Source: Gemmobacter lutimaris
GTDB lineage: Bacteria > Pseudomonadota > Alphaproteobacteria > Rhodobacterales > Rhodobacteraceae
Direction of reading: 5' to 3'
DNA length: 64,000 bases
Assembly: GCF_003570715.1 (NCBI RefSeq)
Contig: NZ_QXXQ01000005.1
Span: forward strand, 186,001 to 250,000
The stretch's first letter is position 1, and every line of letters begins with the position of its first letter. This document shows positions 36,642 to 43,854 of this stretch, piece after piece. Below the pieces are notes generated by a model. It saw nothing but the letters and a program-made list of their open reading frames with translations. It ran no database searches and was not told the origin of the DNA. Both the position numbers and the translations under genes were made by a program.

Positions 36642-36916
36642 CGGAACAGATCGAACGCCGCTTCGATGGAGTCGATCACATGCACCACGGTCCCGGCGCG
36701 GCGCAGCTTGGCGATTTCCCGAACCTGATCCGGCCGCAGCGTCTCGCCGGGCGCCTTGTATTCCACGAGGAACGGCCCGGTATCGTCGCGGCTATAGAAC
36801 TTATCTGGCGCGCCGCGCCGCCCGGTCCAAGCCAGCTTGCGGACAATGAAGCCCGCCGATTTGGCCCGCTTGTCGGCCTGCGCTTCGATGTAAGCCTCTT
36901 TCACGCCGCTCGACAT
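36638..36916 (-). CDS. VRR-NUC domain nuclease
   Basis: A 92-residue stand-alone VRR-NUC protein. The catalytic pattern is GAPDKFYSRD followed by FLVEYKAPG (Asp and ExK) with a downstream Gln in LRPDQVREI. Such small phage VRR-NUC proteins act as structure-specific nucleases. The start MSSGVKEAY at 36916 overlaps the end of the methylase-like gene by 16 bp and its stop couples to the SNF2 helicase. Confidence 0.88.
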   Translation of the reverse strand: MSSGVKEAYIEAQADKRAKSAGFIVRKLAWTGRRGAPDKFYSRDDTGPFLVEYKAPGETLRPDQVREIAKLRRAGTVVHVIDSIEAAFDLFR

Positions 36917-37680
36917 TCCGCAGCGCCTCCTTGCAGTAGATCGTTGAAGTGGTGCAGCGGCTTGCCCCATGTGCGGGCCATGGCTGCGGAGATGCCGGGA
37001 TATGTGGCGCTGCGGGTCTTCCAGCGTTCATCGCTGGGCGACAGCGCGTTCTGGCCGCTGTCTGTCTGGTTCGCCCAGCGTTCCACGGTCTTGCCGCTGC
37101 CTCTGGGCCATTCCACGCGCCGACCCGCAACCCGCTGATCCGCAAACCGAAGCAGCGGGCGCAGGTTGTGCAGCCAAAGGCATGTCGCCTTACTGGCGTC
37201 GTCACCGAAGTCGTAAGGCTGGATGATCTGATCCGGCTTGCGGATCGCGGTCGAAATCGCGCCAACGGGGTTTTCGATTGCGATGCGGGGCAGGGGCAGG
37301 GCCATGATGCGGCGAACCGTCGCCAAGGCTTCCCGACGCGCGCGCGCGCGGGCCTCTCCGGTCAGCGTGCCGGGCTTGACCCTCTGGTGATACCCAACGC
37401 CGGGCCAGCGCGCGAAATCAGGCTCATTGAACGCCCAGGCCGCGCTATTGGTCAGATAGGTGCAATCCGGGTGGAACACGCCGAGGTCGAATGTAAGGCC
37501 CACAGCGGTAAAGCGCGCCAAGGTTTCGAACACATCGCCCTGGACGTGCCCCCCTGCGGCGGGCCGGAACACCGACCCATCCACCGCAGGAAGAATGTCG
37601 CACGACACGACGAAGTGGCCCCGCGCTTCGAAGGCCCGGCGCGTCATGCCGCTGGTTTCCATGCCGATGAACACCCTCAT
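36901..37680 (-). CDS. C5-cytosine-methyltransferase-like protein
   Basis: A 259-residue protein. The N-terminus MRVFIGMETSGMTRRAFEAR resembles SAM-binding motif I, and VSCDILPA holds the acidic SAM ligand. HPDCTYLTNSAAW occupies the place of the catalytic PCQ loop (Cys about 72), and IAIENPVGAIS corresponds to the ENV motif. No restriction enzyme is nearby, so any activity is probably an orphan phage methylase or base modifier. It is coupled to PolB by a 4-bp overlap. Confidence 0.65.
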   Translation of the reverse strand: MRVFIGMETSGMTRRAFEARGHFVVSCDILPAVDGSVFRPAAGGHVQGDVFETLARFTAVGLTFDLGVFHPDCTYLTNSAAWAFNEPDFARWPGVGYHQRVKPGTLTGEARARARREALATVRRIMALPLPRIAIENPVGAISTAIRKPDQIIQPYDFGDDASKATCLWLHNLRPLLRFADQRVAGRRVEWPRGSGKTVERWANQTDSGQNALSPSDERWKTRSATYPGISAAMARTWGKPLHHFNDLLQGGAAECRAA

Positions 37681-39740
37681 GCCGCAAGGCCCAGCACGGC
37701 TTCAGCAATGGCAATCAACGGGGCACGATAGACACGCGGCGCCGCCCCAATGTCACGAAGCATGTCATGGGCCGCGACGACATAGCGGTGCCGGTCCAGA
37801 TCGTCGGGCACCTCCATGTCGTCGGGCAGCGTCATCATCGGCTGACAACCCTCGGTCTTTGGGACCATGGGGCGGTTGCCGGTCGTCGGGTGGCCCGCCC
37901 GCTTCAGGATCGGGTTGCCTTCCGTGGACCAGTAGTATCGGACCAGTTTGCCCAGATAGCGTTCACCGCCGTAGCCGATCAGCGGTCTGGAACGGATCGT
38001 CTTGCCCTTGGCGTCGATCCGTTCGTGAGTGCCATAGATCGGTTCGCCCGGACCCCATGTCGCGCCGCCAGTGGCATTGATGATGCAAAGGAACTGCCGC
38101 AGATCGGTGCAGCCGAAGATCGTGTCTTCCAGCGGAATGCCATTGCGCAGATAGCCCAGCACGGCATCCGCAACGATGGTCATTTGCGGGTTCTTCTTCA
38201 GGCCGTCGCGGCTCGGGTCGTAGTCGGTGTTAGCCTCGCCCCAAGGCAATTCCTTGGACCAGTGATTCGCCAAGGTGCCTTTTCGCTTATATGAACCGTC
38301 GGGTTTCAGGGCGATATAGGCGTTGACGCTTTGGCTGTAGACCGAGGCGTATTCCGCGAACTCAAGGTTGAAAGAGGTAAGCCCTTCCCACCATTCGATA
38401 ATGTCTTGGATCGGGCTGGGTTTCAGCCTGTCGGTGGGTTTGCCCTTGTCGTTGAGAACAAATCCGTCCCATTTCGTGCGGGGGCATTTGAAGATCACGC
38501 CGTCGGTGTTTGCGCTGACCACCGGAATACCGGCGAGGTGCGCAGCCTCGATCAGCATGAGCAGAGACAGTTGGCCGGTCAGGGTGACGGAAATCAGCAG
38601 GTGAGGCGCGAACAATACTGAGAACGCCGATCCCAATTTGCCGTAGGAACCGTTGATCGCAATTTTCAGACCCTTGTCGGTAGTCTTGTCTTTCGCGCGT
38701 TTCGCGGCAAGTCGGCGGTCAATAATTTGCTTGTAGACCGGCAAGAATTGCGGACCCATGGCCTTGGGATAAAGGCCGAGTTTCATAATGATCGACGGGT
38801 ATTGCGACGCCACGTCAGCGTCGATCAGAACCACGTCGGCGTCGCTATGAACCGAGCGGTTCGACTCGGTGGAGTGCAACCCGCCAATGCCAAGGGTGTA
38901 TTTCAGGCCGTCGAATTGAATGTCGAAATCTGAGAATGACTTCGGCAGGTCCACCTTGCAGTTCTTGCCGAGGCGAATATCTGTGTTTCGGATCGTTTCC
39001 AGAACTTCGCGCATGTATGGCGTCTGAAACTTGATCCATTCCGGCACTTCATAACGGAAGGCGTGGCCCTCGGAATACATCGCCTTTTGGATGCGCTGCC
39101 CACGGTGTTCCTCGACGCGGCTTTTCAGGATGCCTTCACCGACCTGCGCGTCGGATTTGGAGCGCAGTTCGAGGCCATAGGTTTTCCCGAGTTCCACGCG
39201 CAGATCGAGCGGTTCAGCGAGGCGGCGAAACAGTTCCTCGGTGCCGTCAAGATCGCCGTATTGGCAATATTCAATAACGTCATCCATTTCCTTCGGGGAA
39301 AGGATGCGGTCATGCTCATATGGTAGTTCTTGCAGACGCTTCATCTGCATCCGACCAATCAGGGTCTTGAGGCCGTCCCTGACGGACGGATTAGGTTCGA
39401 ACAGGTCAATGTGATCCAGGTTCTTCGGGATGACGATTTCAAGTTCCCGCTCGGCCCGCCAATGCGGCACGCGGTTCATAATGATGTGGTTCGCCGCGTC
39501 CTTCACATCATCCAATGACGCGCCGCTCAGCATTTTGTAGATCACGGGCAAGTCGAAGTTCAGGCTGTTGAAGCCCACGGTCGTATTGCCGCGCAGAATT
39601 TTGCGGACCTTTGCGAAATCGAAATAGGTCCGTTCCGAAAACTCGAAATGCGCGCGAACCCCATCCTCGACCCGCTTGATGCCGAGGTAGAAGAAATTTC
39701 GGTAAATCTCGGTGTCGATGATGAGGGTTTTGCCCGGCAT
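37677..39740 (-). CDS. Family B DNA polymerase with 3'-5' exonuclease domain
   Basis: A 687-residue replicative polymerase. Exonuclease motifs are IIDTE (Asp9, Glu11), GFNSLNFDLPV and a YCQYGDLDGT Exo III-like segment. Polymerase motif A is DADVASQYPSII (Asp309), motif B is KIAINGSYGKLG (Lys359), and motif C is SANTDGVIF (Asp413), where the usual DTDS reads NTDG but the metal-binding Asp is kept. The start MPGKTLIIDTE at 39740 shares TGATG with the upstream gene's stop; a start at 39761 is possible. Confidence 0.87.
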   Translation of the reverse strand: MPGKTLIIDTEIYRNFFYLGIKRVEDGVRAHFEFSERTYFDFAKVRKILRGNTTVGFNSLNFDLPVIYKMLSGASLDDVKDAANHIIMNRVPHWRAERELEIVIPKNLDHIDLFEPNPSVRDGLKTLIGRMQMKRLQELPYEHDRILSPKEMDDVIEYCQYGDLDGTEELFRRLAEPLDLRVELGKTYGLELRSKSDAQVGEGILKSRVEEHRGQRIQKAMYSEGHAFRYEVPEWIKFQTPYMREVLETIRNTDIRLGKNCKVDLPKSFSDFDIQFDGLKYTLGIGGLHSTESNRSVHSDADVVLIDADVASQYPSIIMKLGLYPKAMGPQFLPVYKQIIDRRLAAKRAKDKTTDKGLKIAINGSYGKLGSAFSVLFAPHLLISVTLTGQLSLLMLIEAAHLAGIPVVSANTDGVIFKCPRTKWDGFVLNDKGKPTDRLKPSPIQDIIEWWEGLTSFNLEFAEYASVYSQSVNAYIALKPDGSYKRKGTLANHWSKELPWGEANTDYDPSRDGLKKNPQMTIVADAVLGYLRNGIPLEDTIFGCTDLRQFLCIINATGGATWGPGEPIYGTHERIDAKGKTIRSRPLIGYGGERYLGKLVRYYWSTEGNPILKRAGHPTTGNRPMVPKTEGCQPMMTLPDDMEVPDDLDRHRYVVAAHDMLRDIGAAPRVYRAPLIAIAEAVLGLAA

Positions 39741-39907
39741 CAGCGCGACCCGGCACGGCATTGCGGCGGCTCAGGATCGTTCACATCCCAGGCCAAGTTG
39801 CACTTCGCGCACACCATTTGGTCACTGTATTGCCGAGCAACACATGCGGGCCGGGTGTCGGCGGCTTGCGCCGCAATGAACCGCTCATAGGCTTCCTTGA
39901 TCCGCAT
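39740..39907 (-). CDS. Small zinc-ribbon-like phage protein
   Basis: A 55-residue protein starting at MRIKEAYERF. It has Cys pairs CAKC and a downstream C near the end (PEPPQC). It lies 10 bp after the exonuclease stop and its TGA overlaps the polymerase ATG, so it is part of the replication operon. Function unknown. Confidence 0.65.
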   Translation of the reverse strand: MRIKEAYERFIAAQAADTRPACVARQYSDQMVCAKCNLAWDVNDPEPPQCRAGSR

Positions 39908-39917
39908 GTCGCGCGCC

Positions 39918-40508
39918 TCACAAGCCCAAGAGGTCGTCAATATCGTTCGCCGGGGCGGTCGGAGCGGCTTGATCACGCTTCGGATCGCGCAGCATTTGCC
40001 AGTAGCGGGAAACCCATGCGGCTTGGTGCTTGGCGTCATCCAGGGCGTTGTGATGCACGCCGGAGCCAGCGATTTTCGGGGGGCGCATACCGGAGATTTC
40101 CGCGATGGTGCGGCAGCAGCGGATGTTCCAGAATTTCCAGATTGGGTTCAGGTCGAGGGCACGCCAGAAGCCGTATTCCAGAATGGTCATGTCGAAGCCG
40201 GGGCCATTGCCCCAGACCTTGACTTGATCCCAATTGGTATAGAACCCGGACAGGTCAGCCAGTGCGATGCGCAACGGCGTTGTTCCTGCCACTACGGCTT
40301 TGCGTGCCGCCTCACTCTGGGTCAGCCACCATTTCAGCGTTTCGCCGTCAGGAGCGCCGTATTTCAGGGCGTCACTTACGTCGATTGCGCGATAAAACTC
40401 TTGGCCCAATGCGCCGGTTTCAGGGTCGAATTTCACCGCGCCGATGGTCAGGATCGGTGCGTTGGGCCGCGTCCCCATCGTTTCAATGTCGATCATCACA
40501 TGCAGCAT
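39918..40508 (-). CDS. DEDDh-type 3'-5' exonuclease (Rv2179c/RNase-AS-like)
   Basis: A 196-residue RNase H-fold exonuclease. It has HVMIDIETMG (Asp7, Glu9), WGNGPGFDMTILE and HHNALDDAKHQA, the DEDDh catalytic set. It could proofread or trim phage nucleic acid. It ends in ANDIDDLLGL, an acidic DDLLG tail that recurs in other proteins of this module. A degenerate operator-like palindrome lies 12 bp upstream. Confidence 0.85.
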   Translation of the reverse strand: MLHVMIDIETMGTRPNAPILTIGAVKFDPETGALGQEFYRAIDVSDALKYGAPDGETLKWWLTQSEAARKAVVAGTTPLRIALADLSGFYTNWDQVKVWGNGPGFDMTILEYGFWRALDLNPIWKFWNIRCCRTIAEISGMRPPKIAGSGVHHNALDDAKHQAAWVSRYWQMLRDPKRDQAAPTAPANDIDDLLGL

Positions 40509-40519
40509 TTCGTTGCCCG

Positions 40520-40536
40520 ATCCATAAAAGGTTGAT
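40520..40536. promoter_or_regulatory. Degenerate copy of the 17-bp operator-like palindrome
   Basis: ATCCATAAAAGGTTGAT keeps the right arm and the flanking TTGCCCGATC seen beside the copy at 50448, but the left arm has a mismatch (ATCCA). It precedes the leftward exonuclease gene. Confidence 0.35.
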
Positions 40537-40563
40537 TGGCGCCCCGCGTTTTACGGGGCGCCA
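40537..40563 (-). terminator. Hairpin after the DUF2815 gene
   Basis: TGGCGCCCCG (40537-40546) and CGGGGCGCCA (40554-40563) form a perfect 10-bp stem with a 7-nt loop, 11 bp past the DUF2815 stop in the leftward direction. There is no T-run, so it may attenuate or stabilise a message end rather than fully terminate. Confidence 0.5.
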
Positions 40564-40573
40564 GAATGTTGAA

Positions 40574-41233
40574 TCAGATGCCCAAGTCGTCATCACCGCC
40601 GGAAGACGACCCGCTGCCCAGATCGTCTTCGTCGTCGCCGTAGTCATCGAACTCGGAGTCGTCCATGTCGCCGCCAGCGAACTCCTCGTCACGCTTCCAG
40701 AATTGCAGAGCGTCGCATGTCACGAAGATGCCGTTGCCGCCCTTGTCCTGCGACTTGATCGGGAACAGGTGGAAATAGGCGATGGCCCAATGGCCTGAGC
40801 GGAACAGGTCCAGTAGGATTTCTTCATCGTCAATCTCGTTGCCGCGCCGGTCGCGGAACTTGAACTTCCGGTCGTTGGTCAGCTTGAGATAGCGGGTATC
40901 GGCATAGCCGCTGCGCACATCACCATCTTCCGTAAGGTATTTGTCGCCGTCGAACAGCGGCCAGCGGCCTTTCGGGCCATCGTCCAGTGCGGTCTTGAAT
41001 TTCGCCGGTTCCTTGCCGGGAAATTCCTTGCGCATGAAGTCGATGATCCCTTCGTTGATCACCTTGATCGACGCTGCGCCCTCGGTCGTGTTCTTGTAGA
41101 GCAGCCCGTTGGTCCGGTATTTCAGCGAACCGTTCTCGAAGCTGCGGGTCTTTTCAAAGCCCTTGAAGAAACTCAGGCGAACCAGGGCTTTGATGCGGCC
41201 GGTCTGAGGATTGAAGGTAGGTTTGAAGGACAT
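40574..41233 (-). CDS. DUF2815 protein, ssDNA-binding-like
   Basis: A 219-residue protein. The OB-fold-like body (KVINEGIIDFMRKEFPGK, GRWPLFDGDKY, HWAIAYFHLFPIKSQDKGG) fits DUF2815, a phage family thought to be an ssDNA-binding protein. The last 35 residues are extremely acidic (DDSEFDDYGDDEDDLG ending GGDDDLGI), like the C-terminal tails of SSB and gp2.5 proteins that recruit partners. It lies between the DUF2800 nuclease and the exonuclease. Confidence 0.85.
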   Translation of the reverse strand: MSFKPTFNPQTGRIKALVRLSFFKGFEKTRSFENGSLKYRTNGLLYKNTTEGAASIKVINEGIIDFMRKEFPGKEPAKFKTALDDGPKGRWPLFDGDKYLTEDGDVRSGYADTRYLKLTNDRKFKFRDRRGNEIDDEEILLDLFRSGHWAIAYFHLFPIKSQDKGGNGIFVTCDALQFWKRDEEFAGGDMDDSEFDDYGDDEDDLGSGSSSGGDDDLGI

Positions 41234-41269
41234 TTGGTTTCCTCGTTGGTTGGTTGGTCGGTTTCAGGG

Positions 41270-42484
41270 TTAAAGCGTGCCCAGATCGTCGCCGTAGTCC
41301 TCGAAGTCATCGACAAGCGGCGCGATTGCGTCTCGCTTGTCCTCGATTGGCGCGATGGTGGGCTTGGGGTCTTCTTGGGTGATAAATCCGCCCGGAAGTT
41401 CAGCGCCTTTACCCATTGCCTTCAGGGCTTGGGTTGGCGTGATCAGCTTTTTGTTGAACGTGGCGTCAAGGCCGAGACGCTGTTTCAGGAACGCCTCGGC
41501 CGCGCCTTCGGTGGCCCACTTTCGCGGGGGCATTCGACCGTATACCGCCTTCTGACCAGCGGTCGGGCCGTTGTCCAAGAGGTGTTGCAGCGCCGCGCCG
41601 CCGATGAAGTTCAGCCATTGCTCAATCTCGCGCTTCTTCGTCGCAAGCGCGATGATCCGCTCAGGAGTAAGGCCGTCGATCTGCGGCGGCGCCCACTGTT
41701 CCGGCGCGTCGAGGTCGTCAAACTCAAGGTCAAGCAGATCGAACATATCGGCGTTGTGCGCCGGGCAACCGCCCTTGCGGTTCGGCAGGTTCGCGGCGGG
41801 GCACCACGCGCAACCCTTCTGGGTCGGGATAAGCGGGGCGCTTGGGTCAGTTGTCGCCGCAGCCTTGACCCGCAGTTCCTCACCGAAGGCCAGTAGTTCA
41901 TCCAGCGTCACTTCCCAATAGCCGCCACCGGCCGGATGGCGGGGCTGGTCGATGATGATCAGGAACATGGTCGCGTCGGTGACGTGCCGCGCGAAATTGT
42001 CCCAGAAGCCCAGGGCGTAAATCATCTGCTGGGTGTTCTTCACCGCAGATACCGGGACGCCTCGGCCATACTTCAGATCGGAAATGACGATGAGGTGACG
42101 CCCAGCCACACCGGAGTCGAGCGTTCCGAACTGGCCCGGCATCCAGCGGCTCAGATTGATGCGCTTTTCAACGAACACCTCACCATCGAACTGGCGAATT
42201 TCGTCAATTCCGGGCTGTAGGAAGTCAGCCATTTCGGCGTCGCATTCATAGAGCGCGCCGTTGACCCTGACCTTGGTTCCAATGAAGTCATAAGCATCGA
42301 ACCCAAGATCAAGGCATTGTTCCCTGATCCAGTGGGCCGCAGTCCCCTCATCTGCAAATGTGCTGGATTCATTGGGGTAATTCTTGGTGAAGTTCACCGC
42401 GCCGGGGCACGACAGCCACCGGCTAGAATCCGATGGACCGAGGCGCGCATGGGCGCGACCAGTGTTTCCAAATGGTGCAGACAT
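41270..42484 (-). CDS. DUF2800 PD-(D/E)XK nuclease (RecB/Cas4-like)
   Basis: A 404-residue protein. The N-terminus GPSDSSRWLSCPGAVNFTKN and DEGTAAHWIREQCL, then GTLDSGVAG and VISDLKYGRGVPV (Asp and ExK-type positions), match DUF2800, a RecB-family exonuclease domain. CAWCPAA followed by CPAHN may bind an iron-sulfur cluster, as in Cas4/AddB. It ends DDFEDYGDDLGTL, close to the acidic motif in DUF2815 and the primase. The ATG at 42484 follows GGAAAG; an upstream TTG is less likely. Confidence 0.87.
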   Translation of the reverse strand: MSAPFGNTGRAHARLGPSDSSRWLSCPGAVNFTKNYPNESSTFADEGTAAHWIREQCLDLGFDAYDFIGTKVRVNGALYECDAEMADFLQPGIDEIRQFDGEVFVEKRINLSRWMPGQFGTLDSGVAGRHLIVISDLKYGRGVPVSAVKNTQQMIYALGFWDNFARHVTDATMFLIIIDQPRHPAGGGYWEVTLDELLAFGEELRVKAAATTDPSAPLIPTQKGCAWCPAANLPNRKGGCPAHNADMFDLLDLEFDDLDAPEQWAPPQIDGLTPERIIALATKKREIEQWLNFIGGAALQHLLDNGPTAGQKAVYGRMPPRKWATEGAAEAFLKQRLGLDATFNKKLITPTQALKAMGKGAELPGGFITQEDPKPTIAPIEDKRDAIAPLVDDFEDYGDDLGTL

Positions 42485-42539
42485 TTCGCTTTCCAAGGCT
42501 TTCGCCGCGTGGGCCGCAAGTTCGGCTCACAGAGGGAAA

Positions 42540-42565
42540 GCCTTGGCCCGGAGTAGGGCCAAGGC
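42540..42565 (-). terminator. 10-bp hairpin between small gene and DUF2800
   Basis: GCCTTGGCCC (42540-42549) and GGGCCAAGGC (42556-42565) are exact complements around a 6-nt loop. The leftward strand continues TTTCCC. It lies directly after the 61-residue gene and may partly terminate it. Confidence 0.55.
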
Positions 42566-42573
42566 ATGTGGAC

Positions 42574-42759
42574 TCACTCGACGGCAAGAAGTTCGTCGGC
42601 GTGGAACCAGCGGTCTTCGGCACGGCCGTCGGCCGAGGTGTATTCCACGAGGTATTGCGGCATGTTGGACCGCAGGTATTCGGCAAAGCCGGTGATCCGG
42701 CCCGTTTCGCCGCTGCGTGCGATTTTGACGTTCTGGCCCATCTCGAAATTGGGGTTCAT
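42574..42759 (-). CDS. Small phage protein with KOW/SH3-like barrel
   Basis: A 61-residue protein (MGQNVKIARSGETGRITGFAEYL then YLVEYTSADGRAEDRWF). The beta pattern and the GETGRITG turn are typical of a widespread family of small phage proteins of unknown function. It sits between the DUF2800 gene and the acidic-tailed protein on the same strand. Confidence 0.75.
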   Translation of the reverse strand: MNPNFEMGQNVKIARSGETGRITGFAEYLRSNMPQYLVEYTSADGRAEDRWFHADELLAVE

Positions 42760-42849
42760 ATCGTTTGCTCCGTCTGATGGATTTCGCGGGTCGTGGACCG
42801 CGCCGCGCGTGCATCAGTCGGCACGCGCGGCGCAGCGATACTTCCGGGC

Positions 42850-43341
42850 TTAGATGCCCAGATCGCCTTCGTCGGCCCCACCTTCCGGCTCGGGATCGGC
42901 GGCAAGACGGCCCACGCCGAAGCCCTTGTCGGCCTTCTTCGCCTTGTCGTTCAGCCAGCCGTGCAGCTTGGTGATCTTGCCGTCATCGCCGTCCAGATCG
43001 GGCAGGGCCTTGGCGCCGAGTTGCTTCAGCACGTTGCGCAGCGCCTCTTTCCGGGCCGTCACCTCGGGGTGGATGCCATCGGGGTTTTCGGCGTCTTCCT
43101 CCTTGGCGAACTCACCCAGCCAGTCACCGAGGTCGGACTTCAGCGCGGCGAAGGCGGACTTTTCCGGCTCAGCCTTCGGTTTGTCGGCAGCCTTCGGTTT
43201 GTCGGCGGCCTTCGGCTTGTCAGCAGCCTTCGGCTTGTCGCCGGAAGCGGCGGCGGGGGCGGCGGCCAGGACGGCTTCCAGCGCGGCGGTATTGCGGTTC
43301 AGGGCTTCGATCAGCGCGGTTCCGATTGCTTCGATGCTCAT
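42850..43341 (-). CDS. Phage protein with Lys-Pro-Ala linker repeats and acidic tail
   Basis: A 163-residue protein. An N-terminal helix (IEAIGTALIEALNRNTAALEAVL) is followed by four DKPKAA-type repeats forming a flexible linker. A helical domain (FAALKSDLGDWLGEFAKEEDAENP) and a C-terminal GGADEGDLGI tail follow. The tail resembles those of DUF2815 and DUF2800 here. The start at 43341 follows GGAGAC. It heads the leftward replication operon, close to the divergent operator at 43410. Confidence 0.75.
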   Translation of the reverse strand: MSIEAIGTALIEALNRNTAALEAVLAAAPAAASGDKPKAADKPKAADKPKAADKPKAEPEKSAFAALKSDLGDWLGEFAKEEDAENPDGIHPEVTARKEALRNVLKQLGAKALPDLDGDDGKITKLHGWLNDKAKKADKGFGVGRLAADPEPEGGADEGDLGI

Positions 43342-43409
43342 TCGCTTTGTCTCCAAGACTCAGGGTTGGGTTCGTCGTGCTGACCGTAGTAATGGCGTTC
43401 AATTCTCAG

Positions 43410-43426
43410 TGCAACAAAAAGTTGAC
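43410..43426. promoter_or_regulatory. 17-bp operator-like palindrome in the divergent promoter
   Basis: TGCAACAAAAAGTTGAC has CAA-N7-TTG arms and lies between the divergent leftward (43341) and rightward (43484) operons, 68 and 57 bp from their starts. Its right arm contains TTGACT, a good -35 element for the rightward operon. Confidence 0.6.
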
Positions 43427-43483
43427 TAGGCAACACATGACGGATAGGCAAAGAGACGCAACGAACTTCAAGAGGTGTATCCC

Positions 43484-43834
43484 ATGGCCCAGAGCGACGA
43501 AGACTTGCTCGGCATTGCGGGCGGCAAATATCCCGCGCAACGCAAGGCGACGCGCAATTCCGGCGATCTGGGGCAGTTGCACGCCCTGCTTCGTCGCGGG
43601 CTGCCGGATTTTACGCATGACGGAATCTTTGAGGCGAAGCGATTCGCCCGCACCATCGGCGTCAGCTACCAGGCGATCTATAAATGGTTCGACCGGGAGC
43701 GGATTTCTCCAAATCGCGTGGCCCGGATCATTGAACTTTCGGAGGAAACGACGGAATGGCCCGAAGGCTTCGTGCCGCTGAAGCGCGATGACTTCTGGCC
43801 GTTCATGGGGAACGCCGACAGCCGCGCAATCTGA
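43484..43834 (+). CDS. Cro-like HTH protein
   Basis: A 116-residue protein. Residues about 50-85 form an HTH (EAKRFARTIGVSYQAIYKWF followed by RISPNRVARIIELSEE). It faces the repressor end across the replication operon, with an operator-like palindrome upstream, so a Cro or early regulator role is likely. Its N-terminus carries SDEDLLGI, similar to the DDLLG motif of replication proteins. ATG 43484 follows AAGAGG at 8 bp; a GTG at 43475 overlaps that site. Confidence 0.75.
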   Translation: MAQSDEDLLGIAGGKYPAQRKATRNSGDLGQLHALLRRGLPDFTHDGIFEAKRFARTIGVSYQAIYKWFDRERISPNRVARIIELSEETTEWPEGFVPLKRDDFWPFMGNADSRAI

Positions 43835-43854
43835 ATCTTGCGCGGTGATCGAGC

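Noticed and set aside
38341-38520. Inactive DNA polymerase because motif C is NTDG
   Set aside because: The second aspartate, which binds metal in family B enzymes, is retained, and the other catalytic motifs are intact, so inactivation is not supported.
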